Shown here piece after piece: positions 1-10,840 of a stretch of 64,000 nt of DNA. The notes under the pieces were generated by a model. The model did no database searches, was not told the DNA's origin, and worked only from the letters and a program-made list of their open reading frames with translations. The DNA is taken from contig NC_087071.1 in NCBI RefSeq assembly GCF_963678635.1, positions 17,421,613-17,485,612 of the forward strand, read 5' to 3'. Numbering within the stretch: the first letter of the stretch is position 1; the number at the start of each line of letters is the position of its first letter. This DNA comes from Symsagittifera roscoffensis. Its lineage: Eukaryota > Xenacoelomorpha > Acoela > Convolutidae. A program made the position numbers and the translations under genes.

Positions 1-999
1 TCCAGCTATTGAGAATGAAATATATCACGTTGTTTCATGGAGCGTTTCAATTTGCAAAAATTTAGGTTTTTTCTTGGAAAGTTCTTCAAAAGATTTAATT
101 TTTAAACATATTCAATTTTTTTGATGAAGCAAATTGGATCGTCAAAAGCAAAAAAATCACGAAGACTTCGAAGACACTCATGCGTTAAATCTTTGAAAAT
201 TATTTCAAGTTTTTGAAAAACTTAATTGGTTTTTTTGAAAAATTCATTCAAATTCAATAGCAAGCTATTCAACCTAAGAAACTTTAAAAGATTCCAAGTT
301 GTTTTATAGGTTGATACAATTTGTGGAAAATCAAGTTTTCCAAGCAAGAAATTCAAGTTAGGAAACTTTGACCTTTATTAAGATTTTCCCTGAAACAAAT
401 CGGTTGGCTAAAAATCAAACTTTTTACCGTAAAGCCATACAAGCGATGAAACTTCAAATCAAAGCTTTTCGCGAAGTCTGCAACTCATTCCTACACAATC
501 TTTTGAAGAAAAAAATGAGGTTTTTCAAGTTATTTTTCAGAGACCGAAACATTTTGCGAGTAGCTCAGCCAGCTATTCAAGCTAAAAAACGTCAAAACAT
601 TTCAAGTTATTTTATAGATTGATTTGGATGGCGGAAAACAAAGTTTTTCAAAGCGAGCAGTTTAAGTTGTTAAGAAACGTTCAATTTCTGAAATTAAATT
701 TTTAAGCAAATCGATTTGCTGAAAAAAAAATAAATTGAAGCCATGCAAGCGGTGAACCTTTAATAATTTTCTTATAGATCGATTCTATATGCAAAATTTT
801 CAAGTTTCTCTTAATCAAGATATTTCTCTTAAGCGATTGAAACTTGAAATATTGCAAGTTTTTTCTTTGATCAAACCGATTTGTGAAATGCCTATTTTGT
901 TTTTAAACGAGCTTTTGGAGCTATAAAAATTGAGGTACTTCAACTTACTTTTATAGACCAAAATGTTCAGCAAAAAGCTCAAGTTTATCTTAGGTAAAT
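1..999. repeat. AT-rich repetitive non-coding DNA
   Basis: No convincing gene is seen; open frames are short and lysine/phenylalanine-rich as expected by chance in AT-rich DNA. The stretch shares short motifs with the rest of 1-4600, for example CCATACAAGCGATGAA near 432 and a variant near 740, and phrases such as TTCAAGTTATTT. It looks like a decayed family of internally repetitive non-autonomous elements. Confidence 0.5.
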
Positions 1000-2010
1000 G
1001 TTAGGTAAAACTATAGCGCAAATTGATACACGAAAAAATCCTTTTGTTTTCAATCTCGAAATGCCTAAATCTTAGTGTTAAATAATGTATGCCTAAATCT
1101 TAGTGTTAAATCGCAGTCTTTGTGTCTTAGAATTATTGTGTCTTAGCATCATTCAGTCAGGAATATTCTTTAAAAAATTTAAAAAATCTGATACAAGACA
1201 ATGAACTCGATTCTAGTTGAGAAAAAACAGGCTCTTTTCCAGTTTCTCCCCTTTCAAAATCAATTTTAAAAAGCTTATATAACATTGTCATACTGCAATG
1301 AAATTTGGCGTGGTGAACAAATCGACAATTGTGAACAAATTTGTTCTTCATACTGTACAGCGTAACATCACGCATTTAGCGTTAATAACACGTAAAACAA
1401 ACATAAAACTCGGTATTTTGAGAGGGGGAACTGGAAAAGAGCCAAAAACATTTTGTGCCCAAATTTTTTCTTTTAAACTTGCTTTCAAAGTTGCCTTTCA
1501 GTCTGCAACAAATCAATCAAAAACATGCTTGAAAAATTTAAAAGAGAAAAACATTAATGTTTGCAGAATATTTGGTCTAAGATAAAGCTTGAAGTTATTC
1601 AAAGTTTTGTAGTTTTCCTGAAAAATTTGATTCTGGTGGACACGTGTTGCTCTTTCAAAAAATTTTAGTTTTTAATTATTTCAAAACTCATTTGCTTAGA
1701 GAAACTTGAAGTTTCAACAAACGATTTTTTTCATAGGTTAAATGTGTTGCTCGAGAAAAACTTGCGATTCATTTCGCGATATAATTAGAAACATTTCATA
1801 ACTTGGATAGCTTGCGTAAAAAAACTCATTTTTGAAATAACTCGAATTATTTCAAAGTTTCATAGCTTAAAATATCTTGCTTAAGAGAACTTTGAATATT
1901 TCGCAAATTGAATTGATTTATCAGAAATCCTGAAAAATTTCAAAGGTTCATCGCAGGCATGGCTTCAATCAAAAAAAATTTCAGCAAATTGATTTGCTTA
2001 AAGAACTATT
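1000..2010 (+). repeat. left arm of long inverted repeat (foldback-like)
   Basis: Read on the minus strand this arm matches two plus-strand stretches: 2022-2420, forming a large palindrome centred near 2015, and 3865-4615, forming a long inverted repeat. Shared blocks include the CACGTGTCCACCAG-type segment (1640 and 4195) and the TTTTACCTAACAT end (1005 and 4600). The arm is interrupted by a MITE at 1230-1443 that is absent from the 3865-4615 arm. The layout resembles foldback-type DNA transposons with long, internally repetitive inverted repeats; no transposase is visible. Confidence 0.6.
1230..1443. mobile_element. MITE nested in inverted-repeat arm (GGCTCTTTTCC family)
   Basis: This 214-bp non-coding element has inverted termini of about 28 bp, GGCTCTTTTCCAGTTTCTCC on the left matched on the right by GGGGGAACTGGAAAAGAGCC. 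It is flanked by a near-duplicate A-rich target (AAAAACA). The paralogous arm near 4390 keeps the uninterrupted site, which supports a real insertion. It shares terminal and some internal sequence with the element at 4673-4871. No coding capacity. Confidence 0.7.
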
Positions 2011-2021
2011 TTCAAAAAAAA

Positions 2022-2420
2022 TCTTTAAGCAAATCGATTTGCTGAAAGAATTTTTTTGATTGAAGCCATACCTGCGATGAATCTTTGAAATGTTTCAGGA
2101 TTTCTGATAAATCGATTCAATTTGCGAAATGTTCAAAATTCTCTTAAACAAGATATTCAAGCTATAAAACGTTGAAGTAATTCAAGTTATTTCAAAGATG
2201 AGTCTTTTTTACGCAAGCTATCCAAGTTATAAAATGTTTTGAATTATATCGCGAAGTGAATTGGATGCTTTTCTCAAGCAACATATTTAGGCTATGAAAA
2301 AAATCGTTTGGTAAATTTTTTTGTTTTTCTAAGCAAGTTAATGAGCTGTAAAAATTTGTAGAAATTAAAATTATTTCAATGAGCAAAATTTTCATGCTAA
2401 ATGAAACTTTTTAGGAAAGC
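2022..2420 (+). repeat. proximal right arm of palindrome
   Basis: This is the reverse complement of 1600-2005 with scattered mismatches, separated from it by only some 15 bp. The mirrored core includes AAGCAAATCGATTTGCTGAA and the flanking GATTGAAGCCAT. Near-contiguous palindromes like this could extrude hairpins and are unstable in cloning, so assembly error should be considered. Confidence 0.6.
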
Positions 2421-3864
2421 TATGGAAAACTGAGTAATTTCACTTTGTTTTATTGACCAAACCTTTTTGCAAAAGTTTACTTTTTTCCTATCAAGATTTT
2501 CAAGCAAGGAAACATTGAAACATATAGTGCGAATATAGTTTTTCTTAGCAAGCTAGAGAGCAAGTTATTAGTTAAGCAAACTGTTTCGCAAAATAAACTT
2601 TTCTTCTAAAGAATTCTATTCAGGTGAAGAAACTTCGTAACACATCAACTTTTTTAGGTCGATCCTATTCGCAAAAATGAAGTTTTTCAAAGCAAGCTAT
2701 GGGTTTTTGATATAATTGTCAAAATTTCGTGAAGGTAACCAAAAAAAATTGTTTTCTATTGAAGCCAATCTGGCACAAAAATTTATAAATATGTCAGATT
2801 AGTTCTTAGAATGAACGGTTTTATGGAAAAGTAATTCGAGCAGTGAAACTTAGAAACACTTTTTGAAGCAAATCGGATGGCCGAAAGCCTAAATTTTTCA
2901 ATTAAACTATTCAAGCGCTGAACCTTTAAAAGTTTTAAGACCGAATCATTTTGCAAACATCTCTTTTTTTTCTTGAGCAACAACATTCAAAAAAAACTTT
3001 CAAAAACTTCAAGTTGTTGAATATGAAAAATTTTAGACCAAATAGACCAAAATTTTTTGCAAAAAGCTCAACTTTAGGAAGTCATCCAATCTAGGAAATT
3101 TTAATGTTTTCAAAATTATTTCATAGCGCATATCGGTTGGCGTAATTATTCTTTAAATGGAAGCCACACAATCGAAGAAAAGTTTGAAATAGTTTTTTCT
3201 TAGACTGAATAGTTTTGTGGAAAATTCATTTTTCTCAGCAAGTTATTCAAGCTATTAAAATTTTGAAGAAAGCCAAATTGTTCCGTAGAGCAAACTAGTT
3301 CGCAAAAAACAGGTTTTTTGTCGAGAAAATTAAAGGGAGTGTTTTTGAAACATTTCCAGTTCTTATGAAAATCGGAGGGCAATTTTCAATTAAAGCCATG
3401 CAAGCCAATCAAGCGCCATTAAAGTGCCATTAAAAATTTTTAGGTTTTTCAAAGCGTAAATTGGCTTTCTTGAATAGCTCGGTTTTTGAAAAGAAAGCTC
3501 TCCAAAATAGGAAACTAGGAAACTCTTCATGTTTTTCTATGCAAAGATTTTAAGTTATAGTTTTTTAGTGTTTTTGAGCTATTCCATGGAGCAAATCAGT
3601 TGGCTAAAAAATACTTTTTTCATTGAAGCCAAACAAGCGATGAAACTTTGAAATATTGTAAGTTATTTCTTATGCGAAACACATTCTTAAACAAGCTTTT
3701 GAAGCTATAAAAAATCGAGGCGCTTCAATTTTTTTTTTGGACTGAACTGTTCTGCAGAAAGCTCAAATTTTACCTCAAATTAAGAAAGAAACGTTGAAGA
3801 GCCATTTAAATTAATGAGAAACGTTGCTTAATTTAATGAAAAACGTTGCTGACAAAAAAGTTTT
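2421..3864. other. intervening non-coding AT-rich DNA
   Basis: No supported gene. The stretch has the same short motif vocabulary as its surroundings (CCATGCAAGC near 3396, CCAAACAAGCGATGAA near 3627), consistent with older, diverged copies of the same repeat family. Confidence 0.45.
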
Positions 3865-4615
3865 CAATTTTAAGCCATGCAAGCGATGAACCTATGAAGT
3901 TTTTTAGTGTTTCTCATAGATCAACTCTTTTTGCGAAATGTTCATGTTTGTCTTAAGCAAGATATTCAAGCTATAAAACGTTGAAGTAATTCAAGTTATT
4001 GCAAAGATAAGTCTTTTTTACGCAAGCTATCCAAGTTATAAAATGTTTCGAATTTTATCGCTAAATGAATTGCAAGCTTTTCTCGAGCAACACATTTAAG
4101 CTATAAGAAAATCGTTTGGTGAAACTTTTTCAAGTTTCTCTAAGCAAGCTAATGAGTTGTGAATATGTAAAAACTAAAATTTTTTGAAAGAGCAACACGT
4201 GTCCACCAGAATCAAATTTTTTAGGAAAGCTACAAAACTTTGAATAACTTCAAGTTGTTCCTTAGACCGAATATTCTGCAAACAATTATTTTTTTCTCTA
4301 TTAAATTTTTCAAGCTAATTTTTGATTGATTTGTTGCAGACTGAAAGGCAACTTTAAAAGCAGATCTAAAAAATTGGGCAGAAAACATTTTTTCTCAAGT
4401 GGAATCAAGTTCAACATCTTGTATCACATTTTTCAAAAAAAGTCTAGAATGTTCCAGACTGAATCATTCTCAGACACTCTGACTTAAGGTTTTTCAAAGA
4501 CTGCGATCCAACACTAGGCTGTAGGCATACATTATTTTTCTTTATAAGATTCCTAGATTGAAAACAAAAGGAACTTTTGTGTATCGATTTGCGCTATAGT
4601 TTTACCTAACATTTT
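3865..4615 (+). repeat. distal right arm of long inverted repeat
   Basis: This arm is the reverse complement of most of 1000-1960 without the nested MITE. Similarity stops at the shared TTTTACCTAACAT block near 4600, which mirrors 1000-1015, so those two points are the best estimate of the outer ends. No clear target-site duplication is visible outside them. Confidence 0.6.
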
Positions 4616-4672
4616 TTGAAAGGTCATCTTTTGAATTTCCGTTTAAGAAATAGTCAGTTTTTTCGAATTGAT

Positions 4673-4871
4673 GGCTCTTTTTCCTTTCCCCCCCCCACCT
4701 GCAAATTTTTATATTTGAAGTTTCTGTTCACTTTGTCCGATTGTCATGAAATTTGACATGCAGACTAACTAGGTTATGAGAAACGTATTTGGTCTGCATA
4801 ATTAACCTTGTAAAACCACTCGTTGTACCATAAAATTCATGAGTGAGGTGGGGGGAAAAGGAAAAAGAGCC
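4673..4871. mobile_element. MITE with 8-bp target-site duplication (hAT-like)
   Basis: This 199-bp non-coding element begins GGCTCTTTTTCCTTTCCCCC and ends GGGGGGAAAAGGAAAAAGAGCC-like, giving inverted repeats of about 26 bp. It is flanked by a perfect 8-bp direct repeat GAATTGAT (4665-4672 and 4872-4879). An 8-bp duplication is typical of hAT-superfamily transposition; the assignment is inference because no transposase is present. The interior resembles the nested element at 1230-1443. Confidence 0.8.
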
Positions 4872-4879
4872 GAATTGAT

Positions 4880-5899
4880 TCTCGCCATAGGCTTATTTCA
4901 AGTATTCAAAACTTTCAACAATTAAAAGAGAAACCAAAAAATTTAAAATTTGGCCATTTGATTTTCATTTATTCACGACGAGGAATAATTATATTATTCA
5001 TAATTTTCATTGTTCAAACCAAGTCTAATCAATTTATTGTTAATTGAATAAATCAATTACGTTAATCGGTTTCTTTTTCAAACCATATGCAACCATTTCC
5101 TCTAAAAAATTAAAATTAGAGTTTTCCAAATTTACAAGTTAGAAAAGCTTGTCCATTAAAATTAACGTTTTAAAATTGCGTTAAGTTGAAATAATTTTAA
5201 AATATCTAAAAGTGTATCACTTGAACGGCTTGCTCAGAAAACACAATTTTAAAGTCGGTTTAATGCAAGAAAAATGTTTTGAAAATTTCAATTGTTTCGC
5301 TTGAATAGGTGGTGACTTGGAAACATTTTTCAGGTATGAAAAAATTTGATTTTTTTTTCACAATTTGAATCGCTGAAATGTTTTCTTTACAAAAAGTTTC
5401 CGGGCCCGTGCAACTGTCAACTGCATTAAATTTCTTCATTTGACATTTAGTTAAAAAACTGTTCCGTGTTCTTTTTTTTGTTTATAATTTGCTAGAGAAA
5501 AAATTTCGTTAAAATAATTCAAGTCATCAAAACAACTCAAATTGTTTCACTCATCTCTTGAACTTTTCCAAAAAAAAAAACGAAAAATCGAAACCAACCC
5601 AATTCCTCAAAGTGTTTTTGGATGATGGATTTCTTTAGAATTTTTTTTTGACGGGCCTATTCAAGTCATCAAAACAACTCGAAATGTTGCTTTCATCTGT
5701 TGAATATTTTCCGACAAAAAAACAGTTTCAAGTTTTTTTTCGTATCAATACGAATCATCAAGACCAGCCCAATTACTCAAAGTGTTTTTGGTTGACAGCT
5801 TGCTTTAGAAAAAAATTTGATGGGCCAATAAAATTAATCAAATTAAGTCAAAAAGTTGCTTTAATCTCTTTAACATTTACAACAAAAACATTGAACAGC
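4880..5899 (+). repeat. degenerate satellite, about 145-165 bp period
   Basis: A block beginning ATTCAAGTCATCAAAACAAC recurs at about 5516 and 5657, with a more diverged copy near 5825. Each is followed by a CCCAATT(A/C)CTCAAAGTGTTTTTGG-type segment and a GACGGGCC / GATGGGCC motif. The copies are too diverged for a young array. No gene is evident; the 86-codon plus-strand frame at 5648 simply runs along the repeats. Confidence 0.5.
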
Positions 5900-7034
5900 T
5901 TGCGATGAAAAAAATGAGAATCAATTCAAATCGTCAAATAGAAATTGAGTCAAAGTTTCATCGATCAAATGTGTCTGAGTACTTTGATTCGAAAACCTAT
6001 TATGTGCGCACAAAAATTTTACATAAGTTCTTAGTTTCAAAGAAAGATAGTTTGATTCAGAAGCAATGAAAATAATGACAAAACATGAAGTTTTTTATTG
6101 AAAATCTATTTTCTGGTTAATTGCCGAAAAAACTAAAATTTTAAATTATTTTTTATGAGATATCAAACAAGTTTAAGTTGCTTCTTGCATTCATCTATAG
6201 ACCCGAAAACATCAAAAAACAGCAAATGCTACAGCTGCCACATCAGTAAACGTGAAACTTTTGCGGTTCAGTTCAATTTATTAAAATAACTTGGAAATTT
6301 TCAAAGTTCAATTGCTTGTGTAAGATGCTCAAAAAACCAAACTATTGAGCTCAAAATTACTCCATTAGAAGAAAATGCTTCTGTTTTATTTGCATGATTG
6401 CTTTTCGTTAGTTTTAGTGCCAATTCAAACAAACCAAAACTGATTTAGTCCAAAATTCCTCGCTGGATTAGTTTGCTTCCAAGAGAGTTAAAATTTTGGT
6501 AAACAAGTACGTCAACCAAAAGAAATATCCTTTAAATTTTTTATGCTTCAAAATTCATCCGATGCTAGTCATTAAAAAAGCTTGATGTGTTTCGACATAG
6601 CTTGATGGCTGGTTTTAAAAAGTCTGGAAAAAATAACTGGAAACGTTTCATGTAAAAAAAACTTGATTGCTTCTCACAGAAAAGCTTCAACTGGTTCTGA
6701 ATGCAAGCTTTCAAAAACACTCAAATTGACCCATATTCTTTTTTGAGGGTAAACTTTGCATTGTAAAATTACTTATAGCTTGCTTAAAAAAACTTATGTT
6801 GTACAAACCATTTCAAGCCATCGAAAAAAAACCTGGAAATTTCATTTTTTATGACTGGACCCATTGCCTCAAAAAGCTCATTTTGTTTGAGATAATGCAG
6901 CCTATGCAAACTATTTGAATCGTACAAACTTTTATTGTCTGAACAGCTTGCTTTTTGCGAATTTTGTGAAACAGGACAAGTCATGAAATTCAATTGATGT
7001 GCTGTGTTTTCAATCAATGCATTGTCGACTCTCG
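5900..7034. other. non-coding AT-rich DNA, no gene seen
   Basis: Both strands have only short open frames of biased composition. No RNA gene or clear repeat boundary is recognised. Confidence 0.4.
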
Positions 7035-7375
7035 GGCTACCCCCCCCCTACCCCCTCCAACCTTGCACGAGCAACAACTTTATGTCGTAACGATTAGTTT
7101 TACGAAATTAATTAACATTTGTAATCGGACAATCGGAAGAATCAAAACTTTAAAATTTATATTTGAAGGGAGTTTCTAGTTCATCATTTAATTACACAAA
7201 CGCGTAAGTGAGCAGAGTGTCATATTACAAATTCTCCTTTTTTTCCAAACCATCTCGCAAATAAAAATTGTTTTCAAATTGCTAACTTGCGTAGCATTGA
7301 ATTTTTTTAGATTATGTACCTGTTTTTTTCCTGCTAGTTGTAAATATCAAACAAGAGGGGGATGAGAAAAGAGCC
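7035..7375. mobile_element. possible third, decayed MITE of the GGCTC family
   Basis: The right end reads GAGGGGGATGAGAAAAGAGCC, matching the family terminus, while the left end reads GGCTACCCCCCCCCTACCCC, which is eroded at the fifth base and beyond. The phrase TTTATATTTGAAG is shared with the element at 4673-4871. No convincing target duplication, so this is tentative. Confidence 0.35.
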
Positions 7376-7595
7376 AGAAAATCTCATAAAATGCTACAAA
7401 ATCGTTTGAATTGCGTTAAAATTTCATAGTCTCCCTATACAATGATTTGAATTGCTACATTTTTGAGTATAGCTTACAACTTTCAGATTTTGAGAAACAC
7501 AATAGACTTTTTCAAATAATCGCCAGTTTCATCACTTTTTATACTTGATCATTTGAAGAAAAATTAGGGCAATACAAAACTTAAAGCAAAACTGT

Positions 7596-8344
7596 AGCAA
7601 GGTCATTGTCAACCGAATAAAGATTCAATATGTTATAATCTACCATTGAATACACATGATGAAGATCACTTTTATCATCCACAAACTCTAAAACTAGCTT
7701 CCGGTACACATACCGAATGGATTTTAAATAGAGATAAAAAACATAATGAAATGTACCAAAAAATAACAAAGAAATTGTAATAAAGACAAAACATAAACAG
7801 TCAAATTAATTCACGCTTTTTGCCAGCCACAGATTTAAAAATTGGAACATTTGTTTTAATACCCAATTTCAATACACAAAAAGGAATCTCCAAAAAATTA
7901 CAACCACTCCGAAAAGGACCATATCAAATAATTGACGAAACTACTGAAGTAACATACAAACTCACTGATTCAACCAAAAAAGAAATTGTTCAACATCGTA
8001 ACAATTTATTACCTTATTATCCGAAAGAATACGCACTACGCAAATTGACTCAATTATATTCTTTTACAGGTTTAAAAGTTGTTCAAAACAAAACACAAAC
8101 ACAACAAAATGAAACCGTACATGACGAAGTCAACCCAAAACAAACCCAACAACAAAACGTAGCCCTTCAAAAAGCTAAAATATTAGAACCAAACGTATCC
8201 CAAAAAGAAAGAAAAATTAGAAAAATGACAGAAAAAATAACACCACAAGAACAACAACAAAAATTTGAACACAGAAATTCATCACGACTTAGAAGTCAGC
8301 CACGAAAAATTAAAAAACATTCATCCCACAATCTACAATATTGA
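7596..8344 (+). pseudogene. integrase C-terminal fragment
   Basis: Translation matches the C-terminal part of the integrase of the minus-strand copy (43560-42832). It includes the end of the core-domain extension and a GPY/F-like module (KGPYQI, about residue 35 of the open segment starting at 7820), followed by a Lys/Gln-rich tail ending in RSQPRKIKKH. The GPY/F module is known from Ty3/gypsy and retroviral integrases, where it follows the DDE core. A frameshift near 7780 (stop after the NEMYQK-type segment) separates the first part from the 7820-8344 frame. The catalytic D,D,E residues lie upstream of the truncation and are absent. Confidence 0.8.
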
Positions 8345-9189
8345 AGAAAGTTGAATTTCAAAAACAACCTTAATTATCATTAAAAAATATCCTTTCTAAT
8401 CATTTTGAGCTTTCACATTTTGCAATAACATGCTGAAAACACTCTCGATAAATTCTAGTTCAAATTCAGCCGATAAAATTCACTCAAATTTGTCACTTTC
8501 AATATCTCTAACACAAACTCTTTAGCCGACAGATATTAATCTCCAGGCATATCTATAACTATAACTTTACAACCTCCAGGTCAAAAATAAGCACATTGCT
8601 AAAACTTGACAACTAAAAAAAACACAACTTCATTATTACAACCCTCCCCTATCAAATAAAGCAAGAATCAACAATATTTTCCCAACGTAGACCTCAAAAA
8701 ACCCTCTAACCAAAAATGGCAAATTAGCCTAAAGTTAAAAAGAACCATGATCAATTGGTCTAAAGTACAAAAATCTCAAAAATACCCCAGATTAGCAACA
8801 AATAAAATCAAAGCTAAGAAGACCTCCCGAGCACCATAAAACAAGCCCCCAACAATTTTTAACAAAACTCAACCCACTTGTCAAAAAATTAAAAAATAAC
8901 CACACTTAAATTCCGCCCCAGAAACTTGAAAAATATTCGACGAAACGAATCATTTCTTAAATGCTTTTCTCTCTAACAGTTGATACTCTTAAACGAATAA
9001 TCTTAAATCTTTTCATACAATTTTCTCTTCTATTTAAATTTTTGCTATTCTTTTCCATTGAAAATTTCAAAGCCCTAATAATTCTTTTACAATATTCTTT
9101 TTATTTTCTATTCCTTATTTGAAATATACCTCCAACATTCCCAAATCTTTGACCACATTCACAGGTACGATAACTCAAAATCTATTCAA
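8345..9189. other. spacer between integrase and micro-ORF
   Basis: This stretch corresponds to 42011-42831 of the minus-strand copy. No frame is conserved as protein between the two copies, but blocks of nucleotides are, most strikingly 8541-8593. It is probably a leader or regulatory region for the downstream accessory and env genes. Confidence 0.5.
8541..8593 (+). promoter_or_regulatory. conserved non-coding block upstream of env region
   Basis: About 53 bp are nearly identical to the corresponding place in the other copy (reverse complement of 42611-42662), in a spacer that is otherwise clearly diverged. It contains two direct CTCCAGG motifs flanking an AT-rich core with TATAACTATAACTTTA. 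It could be a promoter, splicing element or protein-binding site; the function is inference. Confidence 0.45.
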
Positions 9190-9330
9190 ATGATACAAAC
9201 CATTTTTAGTCGAAAAGATATCTTCCTTTTGTTCATAATTTTTCTCACATTTTTGAAATCCCTAATCATGACAATGTGCAAATGTATAAAAAAGGCAATA
9301 GTCGCATTCGCCTTAGCAACTATTCTTTAA
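9190..9330 (+). pseudogene. micro-ORF, predicted two-helix membrane peptide (truncated copy)
   Basis: An ATG-initiated frame of 46 codons matches the 53-codon ORF of the other copy (42010-41849) along its whole length, including MI-TIFSR-DIFLLF near the start and the AFALATIL stretch near the end. Two hydrophobic segments (about residues 11-29 and 36-46) are separated by a basic turn with Cys and Lys. A frame change near the end gives an early stop, losing the last residues. It is unrecognised; see the intact copy. Confidence 0.55.
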
Positions 9331-9479
9331 TTCTATTCCTTGAAGAATAGTAAAATAAACATAAATTTTCCCTATAAAAAACCGATCATTCAATCACATT
9401 TCCTCAATCACATTTCCCACCCTACAACAAGACTTGAATCGAGTAAGACACATTAGTCAAAATTAAAGTACATTTGAAG

Positions 9480-10260
9480 TAAGTAGACAAATCATACATC
9501 CAAGACGAAATAGAAACTTTCAAACTCCCAGAGTTTTTTTTTATATACCTCAAACACCAACACCAACTACCTCAGAACTCTCTGGCAGTACATTGCCAGA
9601 TACCCCGGCACTTATTTCACAACAAAGCATCTCAAATATTCCATCAGAATATCTATGTTCAACACCAACATCAGAACAATTTTGTGAAAATCCTTTTAAC
9701 CCCCCAGATACTACCGAACGACTACCATATTGGGCAACACAACCATAAACCCAAGGTGAAATCAATATAGTAAATGAACCAATAGATATTTCATTTGACA
9801 CAACATTGTCATCCCTACCAGAAACACTCTCACTTCCACCAACACCATCAACAAGTCAAATTTCACCAAAACCTTTCCCTTTAAACTTCCCAAACAACCT
9901 CGACGCTAGATATCGAGAACAATCATCGTCAAATATCCCTTTACGATTAGATTGGAATACTTTTGTAGCACCTCCCCCACTATTTGGACAACATCAAGAA
10001 AGTAACCGGCTCTATAGTTGGGCACTTAATAGGTTACAATATAGACAAGATATCCACGAAGATATCGGAGAGCATTTCTGAGAACATTCAGATACTTCAA
10101 CAAAACAGTCTCCATTAAATTTTGAAATCACACTCAGACTTAATAACATTGTTCAACACCCTTTCCCCTAAGTCCACCAAATATAACAGCTCAATCACTA
10201 CCTCCTCCATTTATAACAATTGAAGTAATTTATAAATACGATAGATACACCAAAAACACA
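9480..10260 (+). pseudogene. Pro/Ser-rich ORF of giant element (broken copy)
   Basis: This is homologous to 41800-40747 of the other copy. The best-preserved segment (9806-10081) reads through the LPETLSLPPTPS and FPLNFPNNLDARYREQ phrases and an APPPLFGQ motif, ending in a Gln/Arg helix-like stretch. It lies between the micro-ORF and env, with frameshifts near 9750 and 10080. Composition is proline, serine and asparagine rich, suggesting disorder, and no signal peptide or known domain is seen. It could be an independent accessory protein or a leader spliced to env. Confidence 0.55.
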
Positions 10261-10261
10261 A

Positions 10262-10840
10262 TTGGATATATCACATTTTATCACCCATATTCCAGATTAT
10301 CATACACATGTATATTTTAAAGATATTTACGTTTCAACACATCCTTTTTCTATTTTTTCCGAACAAAATACAAATCCATCTCTTTGCACAGGACCTCAGG
10401 ATTTACTAGTCACACACTATGATTGTGAAGAAAACGAACAAAAAACACCACACAAAAATGTTATAAGCCAAGTATCACAATGCGAATCAGAACCACGAGC
10501 TATAGAAACCACAAATGTAAAGCAACATTATACTCAAAAGTCCGAGCAACAACACTTGCAGGTTATAAATTTACAGCAACATTTTCCGAAAATAAAGTAC
10601 ACTGTTCACAAGTTTGTAACGGAAATAAAAATCGACTTGGTCACGAATCCTTTTACCAGAGTAACATAGAAAGACGTTTACATCTAAACCCGAATTTTCT
10701 AAAAACGAACTACTCAGATTAAACTTAACAAGAAATAAAAACTCAAACGAAAAAATAGTAAACTTTCAAGTTTTTGCCGATTCTGTACATCAAGCAGAAC
10801 TTGAACGATATCAAGGACATATTAAATTAGACGAAAGATA
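10262..10840 (+). pseudogene. env N-terminal region
   Basis: This encodes the N-terminal ectodomain of the envelope-like protein, homologous to 40740-40170 in the other copy. Visible features are the CTGPQDLLVTHYDCEENEQK stretch, several cysteines (CTGP, HYDCEE, QCESEP, VHCSQVC) and a Gly-Asn-Lys-rich segment, as expected of a secreted disulphide-bonded domain. The first frame ends at 10669 after a frameshift and continues in another frame. This is the only env N-terminus in the plus-strand copy: the tandem units begin inside env just downstream. No ATG in frame is obvious at the start, compatible with expression from a spliced message. Confidence 0.6.
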
